Position numbers and translations under genes: made by a program
The notes under the pieces: model-generated
Told to the model about the DNA's origin: nothing
Databases searched by the model: none
What the model saw: the letters and a program-made list of their open reading frames with translations, nothing else
NCBI GenBank assembly: GCA_022793065.1
Contig: JAAWCE010000001.1
Coordinates: forward strand, 62,001-126,000
Length of the DNA stretch: 64,000 nt
Direction of reading: 5' to 3'
Source of the DNA: Lachnospiraceae bacterium
GTDB lineage: Bacteria > Bacillota > Clostridia > Lachnospirales > Lachnospiraceae
Shown here: piece by piece, positions 58,089 to 64,000 of the stretch
Layout: each line of letters begins with the position of its first letter
How positions within the stretch are numbered: the stretch's first letter is position 1

Positions 58089-59609
58089 ATGGGTGGGAAA
58101 TTGAAAGCATTAAAAATAGTATTCTATTCGGTGACAGCGCTTGTTATGATAGGGTGTGCGGGGATTCTGGTATGTGCGTTTCAGCCTTCTTTGACAGAAC
58201 AGATTGCGGAAAGGCTGTATGGTTCGGGACCCAAAATGGAAGGCGGAGTTTATACGAATATACATCCGGGCGTGAATCAGGAGTATGTAAATGGCGGAGG
58301 CGGATATGTAATACCGGGCGAACGTCCGGGCAAGACACCGGAATCTGTCAGCGGAAGAACGGGATATGAGCCCATACAGGAGGAAGCGGAGGAAGTTCCG
58401 GAAGAAGGGAACCAGGAAGGAACTGTTCCGGTTGGAAATACAGGTGCGGGGCTTAGTTTTGACGCGGAATTTTATCCTTATTATGCAATGCTTAACAGCG
58501 ATATGCAGCAGCTTTATTGCCAGATTTATGCCAATGCGCAGAGCCTGACGGAGACATTCGGGCCGGTAGTGCCTGTAAACATAGGACAGTTGAAGACGGT
58601 GTATGAAGCAGTTTACAATGATCATCCGGAGCTGTTTTGGCTGGAAGGCGGATATTCATGCAAATATCTGCAAAATGGTAACTGTGTAGAGATTACCTTA
58701 AAATATAATAATACGGCGGCAAATCTGGAGACGGCAAAGCAGGATTTTCGACTTTATGCCCAAAGGATTTTGTCCGGCGCATCGGTATTGGGCACAAATG
58801 CTGAAAAGGAGCAATATGCCCATGACGGTCTTATGCTGGCAGTTGATTATGATTTGAAAGCGCCTATGAACCAGAGTGCATACAGTGCGTTGGTGCAGGG
58901 CAAGAGTGTATGCGCGGGCTATGCCAGGGCATATCAATATCTGCTGCAGCAATTGGGGATTCCCTGTTATTATTGTACCGGTTATGCCGGCCAGGATCAT
59001 GCGTGGAATATTGTAAAGATAGACGGCGTTTATTATAATGTGGATGTTACATGGGATGATACGAACCCGTCCACTTATGATTATTATAATAAATCGGATA
59101 ACGCATTGTCCCCCACACATATGCGTACAGGTTTATCGGTGTATCTGCCGGCTTGCGTGGCTGGTATGGGTGATAATACGGATGAGAATACAGAGGAAAT
59201 TTCGGATATAGCGGAATTTATTAATCCCAATCCTTCGGAACCTTTACGCTGGGAGGGGAATCCCAATGCTAATGTGGACATGGGATTGACGGCGGAAGAA
59301 AAGAAGCAGCAGAATTTGGAGATTGCCGGGATTACGGAAGATGAAGTCCGCGAAACCATGGATGAGTACTATAAGGATTGTCTGAAACTGCTCAAAGATG
59401 TGGGGAAGGGAGATAAGCAATATGCCAATGTTATTCCGGAGTCTTTGTGGAATTCGGTGGAGCAGGCATACAGTACGGGCGCTTACCGGAAGGGATATGT
59501 GGATGAAGCGCTGAAAGAGTTGGGAGTGGAGAATTTCGTAATCAGGCTGCAGATAGAGAGGCTTGGGGGCGGATATTATCGTGTGTATCATAATGTATAT
59601 ACTTATTAA
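58089..59609 (+). CDS. Transglutaminase-like secreted or membrane-anchored protein
   Basis: A 506-residue protein with one N-terminal hydrophobic segment (IVFYSVTALVMIGCAGILVCAF, about 10-30), which might be an uncleaved anchor or a lipobox (MIGC). A Pro/Gly/Glu-rich linker follows to about 120, then a transglutaminase-like core: GKSVCAGYARAYQYLLQQLG with the nucleophile Cys (about 275), GQDHAWNIVKIDG with the His (about 300) and VDVTWDDT with the Asp. The C-terminal 130 residues are helical and acidic. Activity could be transglutaminase, protease or none. It begins 19 bases after the peptidase gene. Confidence 0.82.
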   Translation: MGGKLKALKIVFYSVTALVMIGCAGILVCAFQPSLTEQIAERLYGSGPKMEGGVYTNIHPGVNQEYVNGGGGYVIPGERPGKTPESVSGRTGYEPIQEEAEEVPEEGNQEGTVPVGNTGAGLSFDAEFYPYYAMLNSDMQQLYCQIYANAQSLTETFGPVVPVNIGQLKTVYEAVYNDHPELFWLEGGYSCKYLQNGNCVEITLKYNNTAANLETAKQDFRLYAQRILSGASVLGTNAEKEQYAHDGLMLAVDYDLKAPMNQSAYSALVQGKSVCAGYARAYQYLLQQLGIPCYYCTGYAGQDHAWNIVKIDGVYYNVDVTWDDTNPSTYDYYNKSDNALSPTHMRTGLSVYLPACVAGMGDNTDENTEEISDIAEFINPNPSEPLRWEGNPNANVDMGLTAEEKKQQNLEIAGITEDEVRETMDEYYKDCLKLLKDVGKGDKQYANVIPESLWNSVEQAYSTGAYRKGYVDEALKELGVENFVIRLQIERLGGGYYRVYHNVYTY

Positions 59610-59646
59610 ATAACAGTTGCATATGTGCAGAGATGAAACAACGAAG

Positions 59647-59671
59647 AAGAGGCTGGGGCAGCCTCTTTTTT
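59647..59671 (+). terminator. Terminator after the transglutaminase-like gene
   Basis: AAGAGGCTG-GGG-CAGCCTCTT with TTTT immediately after; outer AACAAC/GTTGT extends the stem. It isolates spoIIIAA from the upstream genes. Confidence 0.85.
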
Positions 59672-59763
59672 GTTGTGCCATTGATATGTTCCGAGAAAGA
59701 AAAAATATTTATAAGGAATATCCCGGCTTTTTATTCATATATTTGAGAAAGGGGGACAGGTTA

Positions 59764-60783
59764 ATGGAACAATCAATTTTACAGCTTTTCCCGGCTGGGT
59801 ACAGAGTTTTTTGGCAGCGAACGGCCAGGGAACAGGAACATATTCAGGAAATCAGGATGCGTGTGGGAAGACCGGTGATAATACACAGGGACGGCAGGGA
59901 ATTTTTCCTGTCCGAGCAGGGAGCGTTTACAGATTCCTGTCAGTATGCCCACTGTGCGGCAGAAAGGGAGCTGGAGGAAATACTGGAACATATCTGTCAT
60001 TATTCTCCTTATGCTTTTGAAGAGGAACTTAAGAGAGGGTTTATTACCGTCACCGGGGGACATCGGGTAGGGGTGGCGGGACAAGCCGTACTGGAAGCGG
60101 ATGGGTCTCTTAGAACTCTGAAAAATATATCCTATCTTAACATCAGAGTTGCTCATGAGAAAAAAGGTGCTGCGGATGGCATTTTATCCATAATATATTC
60201 CAATGGAAGACTGAAAAATACATTGCTGATATCCCCGCCGGGATGTGGAAAAACCACTATGCTGCGGGATTTGATACGGCAAATATCGGACGGCAGCGTT
60301 TATGGAAGAGGGATGACGGTGGGAGTGGTGGATGAGCGTTCCGAATTGGCCGGTTCTTTTATGGGAAAACCGCAAAATGATATGGGGATGCGCACAGATG
60401 TATTGGATGGCTGTCCTAAAGATATCGGTATGTTATTGCTGCTGCGTTCCATGTCGCCTCAGGTGATTGCCATAGATGAGTTGGGAAGCGACGAGGAATT
60501 GCTGGCGCTTAGACGGGCGGCAGCTTGCGGATGCAAAATTTTGGCTACGGTTCATGGAGAGGATAGGAAGGATGTGGAGAGTCGTTTTGGATGGAAGTCT
60601 TCTCTATGGGACGGAATGTTTGATCTGGTTTTGGTTATGGGAAAAGAAAAGGGGAAATGTGTGGTAAAGCAAACATATGAAAGGGGGGACGGATGTGCTG
60701 AAGTTTTTGGGAAGTATTATGGTGCTGGGGGGATGTCTGGGACTGGGATTGTGGTATCGGGCACAGATGGATGGGAGAATTAA
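59764..60783 (+). CDS. spoIIIAA: Stage III sporulation protein AA (ATPase)
   Basis: A 339-residue secretion-type ATPase of the A-Q channel between mother cell and forespore. GFITVTGGHRVGVAG near 97 precedes Walker A ISPPGCGKTTMLRDLIRQ (about 160); VVDERSELAGSF, MLLLLRSMSPQVIAIDELGSDEE and ATVHGEDRKD are further RecA-like motifs. The ATG at 59764 has AAAGGGGG ahead; the start at 59617 would be 49 residues longer. The last 25 residues are encoded by the 89-base overlap with spoIIIAB, in another frame. This tail is unlike the family, which suggests loss of an earlier stop. Confidence 0.95.
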   Translation: MEQSILQLFPAGYRVFWQRTAREQEHIQEIRMRVGRPVIIHRDGREFFLSEQGAFTDSCQYAHCAAERELEEILEHICHYSPYAFEEELKRGFITVTGGHRVGVAGQAVLEADGSLRTLKNISYLNIRVAHEKKGAADGILSIIYSNGRLKNTLLISPPGCGKTTMLRDLIRQISDGSVYGRGMTVGVVDERSELAGSFMGKPQNDMGMRTDVLDGCPKDIGMLLLLRSMSPQVIAIDELGSDEELLALRRAAACGCKILATVHGEDRKDVESRFGWKSSLWDGMFDLVLVMGKEKGKCVVKQTYERGDGCAEVFGKYYGAGGMSGTGIVVSGTDGWEN

Positions 60784-61213
60784 GGCGCTGCGGAATCTGG
60801 AAAATATTTTGGAACTGCTTTCCAGTGAAGTAAGATATGGAAGAGCTTCGCTGCCGGAATGTTGTTCCCATGCGGCAAGGTTTCTGGCGCCTCCCTTTGA
60901 TGCAGCGTTTCAGGAAATAGGGCGGAGAATGGAAGAAAATTCGGGTATGGCTTTTGGAGAAGTATTTCGGGAAGAGATGGCGGAAGGGTTGACAGGTCTT
61001 CCCTTAAAGGAGAAGGACAGGGAGGATTTTCTCCAGTTTACCTTGCGGACAGGGTTTATGGATAGTCAGATGCAGTTAAAGGCAATGGAACAGAGTATGG
61101 CGTTAATTCGGAATACCCAGGAGAAGCTTACACAGGAACATGCCGAAAAGTGCAGAATGGCTTTGGGACTTGGGGCCATGAGCGGGTTATTATTAATTCT
61201 GATATTATGCTGA
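60695..61213 (+). CDS. spoIIIAB: Stage III sporulation protein AB
   Basis: A 172-residue protein with an N-terminal membrane segment (LKFLGSIMVLGGCLGLGLWY) and a C-terminal one (LGAMSGLLLILILC). Between them lies a helical soluble domain with IKALRNLENILELLSSEVRYGRASLPE, the family signature region. GTG 60695, six bases after AAAGGGGGG, gives the normal N-terminus; ATG 60677 overlaps that site. It probably recruits the SpoIIIAA ATPase. Confidence 0.93.
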   Translation: MLKFLGSIMVLGGCLGLGLWYRAQMDGRIKALRNLENILELLSSEVRYGRASLPECCSHAARFLAPPFDAAFQEIGRRMEENSGMAFGEVFREEMAEGLTGLPLKEKDREDFLQFTLRTGFMDSQMQLKAMEQSMALIRNTQEKLTQEHAEKCRMALGLGAMSGLLLILILC

Positions 61214-61291
61214 TGAATTTGTATGATGGGGACAAAATAGAAACATATACGTTTGTGGTGATTGTAAACTGGAATAGGGGCCGGAGGAATT

Positions 61292-61486
61292 ATGGGAGTA
61301 AGTCTGATATTTAAGATAGCTGCGGTAGGAATATTGGTAACCATATTAAGTCAGATATTGAAGCACAGCGGCAGGGAGGAACATGCTTTTTTAATCAGCC
61401 TTGCAGGACTGATTCTGGTGCTCACATGGATTGTACCCTATATTTATGAGCTATTCCAGACCATACAGACACTATTTGCCCTGTAA
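61292..61486 (+). CDS. spoIIIAC: Stage III sporulation protein AC
   Basis: A 64-residue membrane protein with two segments (LIFKIAAVGILVTILSQIL and AFLISLAGLILVLTWIVPYI) and the conserved charged turn KHSGREEHA. It is a small channel component of the A-Q complex. It begins 78 bases after spoIIIAB. Confidence 0.94.
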   Translation: MGVSLIFKIAAVGILVTILSQILKHSGREEHAFLISLAGLILVLTWIVPYIYELFQTIQTLFAL

Positions 61487-61556
61487 TACAATTATAAATC
61501 GGGGCTGGAAACAAAAAACAGGGTTATAGTGCGCCGAAGGAACCTCACCCTTTAGC

Positions 61557-61580
61557 GCCGTCGCGCAGCGACTTGAAATA
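61557..61580. repeat. Family C palindromic repeat, copy 2
   Basis: The same 24-base element as 50815-50838 with one A to G change, here followed at once by GGAGG of spoIIIAD. It is intergenic between spoIIIAC and spoIIIAD, and preceded by the related GCGCCG-rich stretch at 61530-61535. Confidence 0.75.
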
Positions 61581-61590
61581 GGAGGTAAAT

Positions 61591-61977
61591 ATGACGGAAC
61601 TGATTAAGATTGCGTTTTTGGGTATTGCTGGAGTACTGCTGGCACAGCAGTTTAAGGGAAGCAAACCGGAATATGCCACATACATTGGACTGGCTGTCAG
61701 TATATTGATTTTCAGCTTTTGTCTGCGTCAGGCAGGTGCGGTGACGACACAGTTTGCCAGGCTGAAAGGATACCTGAACGGTGGGGAGGGCTATTTGGCC
61801 ATTTTGCTTAAGGTCATTGGAATTACGTATATCTGTGAGTTTAGTTCCGGAATTTGCAAAGATGCAGGGTATCAGTCAGTGGCGGGACAAATTGAAGTGT
61901 TGGGAAAATTGACGGTAATGTTTGCTGGTCTGCCTATTTTATTTGCAGTCATAGAACAAATTCAGAGTTTTATATAA
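61591..61977 (+). CDS. spoIIIAD: Stage III sporulation protein AD
   Basis: A 128-residue membrane protein with about three to four segments: IAFLGIAGVLLAQQF, YATYIGLAVSILIFSFCL, YLAILLKVIGITYICEFSSGICKDAGY (key piece CEFSSGICKDAG, the family hallmark) and a final one. Its ribosome site AGGAGG follows the palindromic repeat directly. Confidence 0.95.
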   Translation: MTELIKIAFLGIAGVLLAQQFKGSKPEYATYIGLAVSILIFSFCLRQAGAVTTQFARLKGYLNGGEGYLAILLKVIGITYICEFSSGICKDAGYQSVAGQIEVLGKLTVMFAGLPILFAVIEQIQSFI

Positions 61978-62014
61978 GCTATATGGGAAGAAATGGGAAG
62001 GAGGTGTTGGCTGG

Positions 62015-63082
62015 ATGGATTTGAATCTTGATTTGAACCTTGTCTGGCAGGAATATGGCCTGGATCAACTGCAGGAAGGGATTGAGACACTTTTTCCCAA
62101 GTCGGATATCAGCCTGGAACAGTTATTTTCCCAAGTGGTTTCAGGAGATATTTTCGGTGCGCTGGGCGAGCTGTTTCAGGGAAGCGCCGCAAATGTGACA
62201 GCACAGGTGACGGGCATGAGGAATGTGTTCGTCTGGCTGCTTGTATTGGGAATTGTGTCGTCGTTAATGACGCATTTTGTGGAAATATTTGACAAAAGAC
62301 AAGTGGCAGATATGGGATTTTATTTTATGTATCTTCTTTTTACGGCGGTTTTGCTGAAATGTTTTGCCCAGGCGGCGGATACGGCGCTGCAGCTTTTAGA
62401 AAATTGTCTTCTATTTGTGAAACTTCTGGTTCCGGCGTATCTGATTTCCGTGGGAATATCTTCGGGAGCAATTACGGCGGGTGCATCATATCAATTAATG
62501 CTTTTTGCCGTATATGGCGTGGAGTATATTTTGGCAGCGGGGCTTCTTCCCTTGATTTACAGTTTTGTTATGTTGTCCGTTGTGAATGGAATCTGGGTTG
62601 AGGAAAAGTTGTCTTTTTTGATAGAACTGTTAAAAAAAATAATCGGATGGGTACTGAAAGGCGCTTTGGGGGCGGTGACAGGAATTGGCGTGTTTCAGGC
62701 ATTGATTGCGCCCGTGGTGGATTCGGCAAGGAATTCCGTACTGCGGAAGATTATTTCCGCCGTACCGGGGATAGGAGCGGCGGCGGACGGAGTGGCGGAT
62801 TTGGTGTTGGGTTCCGCAGTGGTTATCAGGAACAGCATTGGCGTGGTACTGTTATTGCTTCTCATATTGCTTTGTGCCATACCGTTGATTAAGATTGGGG
62901 TGATTGCCTGTTTGATCAAATGTGCCGCCGCTTTTATGGGGATTGTAAGCGATAAGCGGATTACAGCTTGTGCGGACAGAACAGGGGATGCGGGACTTTT
63001 GCTGCTTCGCACATCGGGAACGGCGGTATTGTTGTTTTTGATCGCCATAGCAGTGACGGCTACGGCCGGCAGAGGGGTATGA
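62015..63082 (+). CDS. spoIIIAE: Stage III sporulation protein AE
   Basis: A 355-residue protein with about eight membrane segments after a soluble N-terminal part (to about 60). GALGELFQGSAANVTAQ, LKLLVPAYLISVGISSGAITAG (seen as VPAYLISVGISSGA) and GVLKGALGAVTGIGVFQALIAP are SpoIIIAE features. B. subtilis SpoIIIAE is somewhat longer and has a signal peptide; the N-terminus here lacks one. AAGGAGG precedes the ATG. Confidence 0.95.
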   Translation: MDLNLDLNLVWQEYGLDQLQEGIETLFPKSDISLEQLFSQVVSGDIFGALGELFQGSAANVTAQVTGMRNVFVWLLVLGIVSSLMTHFVEIFDKRQVADMGFYFMYLLFTAVLLKCFAQAADTALQLLENCLLFVKLLVPAYLISVGISSGAITAGASYQLMLFAVYGVEYILAAGLLPLIYSFVMLSVVNGIWVEEKLSFLIELLKKIIGWVLKGALGAVTGIGVFQALIAPVVDSARNSVLRKIISAVPGIGAAADGVADLVLGSAVVIRNSIGVVLLLLLILLCAIPLIKIGVIACLIKCAAAFMGIVSDKRITACADRTGDAGLLLLRTSGTAVLLFLIAIAVTATAGRGV

Positions 63083-63153
63083 GTTTGGAAGCCAAGGTCC
63101 ATTTCATTGTGTTAAGTGGTATGGGTGTCAAAGATATGCCAGGAGGTGTAACT

Positions 63154-63606
63154 ATGTGGAATTCATTTTTCCAGGCAATATGCAGAACGGGAATTTTTAT
63201 GATATGCGCTCAGGCAGTTGTCCATTTCAGGCCCCAGGAGTCCTATGAAAAATATTTGAAGCTATTGATCAGCGTTATGGTGCTGGTACAGCTTTTTCTG
63301 CCTGTGGGGAGTTTCCTTTTGGGCGGCGGCGGGCAGGAGGCGGCGGAGCTTTTACGTCAATTTGGCCTTGATTTGGAGGAAAGTATGAGAATGGCTACGG
63401 AAAATGCGGCGGAAACGGACGCCATATTGGAGCAAATGACATTGGAAGAAATCATGCGTCAAATGGAAGAGGGACAAATAGAGGAACAGACAGGGGATGG
63501 TTCGTATGAAGAAGAGGGAGCAGAAGGTGTGGAAGATGGTATTAGCATAAAAGAGATAGAGTTGGAGATAGATCCGATTACCATTGATTTGACGGAAGAA
63601 CCATAG
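63154..63606 (+). CDS. spoIIIAF: Stage III sporulation protein AF
   Basis: A 150-residue protein with two N-terminal membrane segments (FFQAICRTGIFMICAQAVVHF, LKLLISVMVLVQLFLPVGSFLL) and a short acidic cytosolic or extracytoplasmic tail (EEGAEGVEDG). AGGAGG at 63141-63146 points to ATG 63154; the frame is open much further upstream across the end of spoIIIAE but that is not family-like. Confidence 0.92.
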   Translation: MWNSFFQAICRTGIFMICAQAVVHFRPQESYEKYLKLLISVMVLVQLFLPVGSFLLGGGGQEAAELLRQFGLDLEESMRMATENAAETDAILEQMTLEEIMRQMEEGQIEEQTGDGSYEEEGAEGVEDGISIKEIELEIDPITIDLTEEP

Positions 63607-63667
63607 TGTAAGAAAAAACTGAACTGTTGGGGCGTTTGAGAGAGGGGAGAAAGGTGCTGGTGGCAGA

Positions 63668-64000
63668 ATGGGAATGGATTGGAAAAGGTGGGCAAGAGAG
63701 AAGGGACTGCAAAAGTGGTTTAAAAGGGATAATTTTATCATTCTTGTGCTGGCGGGCGTTCTGCTGATAATTGTGGCGCTTCCGGTCAGAGACGGGGCGG
63801 ATTCCGGGGAGAGTATTAACGGGAGTAAGACGGAAAGGGATACGGGCATACAGTCCGGCGCCGACGCTTTCGCCAGTGACGGAAAGGATGCCCAGGAATC
63901 CGGGACGGATCGGACATATGCGGCGGACATGGAAAAAAAGTTGACGGAAAGCCTGTCACAGATAGCGGGAGTGGGAAAGGTGAAGGTAATGATTACACTG
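63668..64000 (+). CDS. spoIIIAG: Stage III sporulation protein AG, 3'-truncated by the window
   Basis: The first 111 codons: a basic amphipathic start (MDWKRWAREKGLQKWFKRDN), one membrane segment (FIILVLAGVLLIIVALPV, about 23-41), a low-complexity linker and the beginning of a ring-building motif domain (LTESLSQIAGVGKVKVMITL). SpoIIIAG forms a large ring in the intermembrane space. The frame is open at base 64000. It is the last gene of the visible operon; spoIIIAH would be expected next. Confidence 0.93.
   Translation, partial: MGMDWKRWAREKGLQKWFKRDNFIILVLAGVLLIIVALPVRDGADSGESINGSKTERDTGIQSGADAFASDGKDAQESGTDRTYAADMEKKLTESLSQIAGVGKVKVMITL

Overview
The window looks like a chromosomal segment of an endospore-forming, anaerobic Clostridia species, most likely a Lachnospiraceae relative. 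This is inferred from AGGAGG-type ribosome sites, moderate GC, a spoIIIA sporulation operon at the right end, an iron-only hydrogenase regulator of the TM1266 family, and several small families typical of gut Clostridia. No rRNA, tRNA, CRISPR array or intact insertion sequence was found.

Layout. 1-12.1 kb: the distal part of a cell-surface polysaccharide locus, with glycosyltransferases, a Wzy-like polymerase, a Wzx-like flippase, enzymes for an N-acylated 3-amino-3,6-dideoxyhexose (FdtA, a DegT-type transaminase and a GNAT acyltransferase), and a CDP-glycerol branch (a TagD-like enzyme and a TagB/F-like transferase). It ends at a terminator that lies inside a PIN-toxin remnant. 12.5-15.3 kb: a nitrate/taurine-type ABC importer with permease and ATPase fused, plus a TM1266 regulator. 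15.4-20.6 kb: tig-clpP-clpX-engB and a YtvI-like membrane protein. 20.9-29.1 kb: an ECF sigma factor with a membrane partner, an atypical response regulator, TraX-like protein, an ABC exporter, a glycoside hydrolase remnant and a chemoreceptor. 29.1-38.6 kb: pyrF and pyrE interleaved with two paralogous XRE regulators, small membrane proteins, an M29-type aminopeptidase and purE-purM-purN-purD. 38.6-46.5 kb: a zinc-ribbon/HTH protein, an SH3-repeat membrane protein, GntR-clpC, radA and a flavodoxin-like protein.

46.9-53.6 kb encodes a signalling cassette: a receiver/HD-GYP-like protein whose HD dyad is altered, a membrane hybrid histidine kinase with HPt domain, and a second membrane hybrid kinase whose C-terminus is a DegV (fatty-acid-binding) domain. 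53.7-59.6 kb, immediately beside it, holds an exporter, a six-cysteine candidate substrate, a PqqD/HPr-kinase-like protein, an S24/S26-type peptidase and a transglutaminase-like secreted protein. I read the second group as a candidate peptide or protein modification and export system, possibly controlled by the adjacent kinases. 59.7-64 kb is spoIIIAA-AG, with AG cut by the window end.

A recurring theme is short GC-rich palindromes just upstream of ribosome sites. Two families recur at distant loci, and in each one copy forms the coding 3' end of the upstream gene, supplying its C-terminal peptide.
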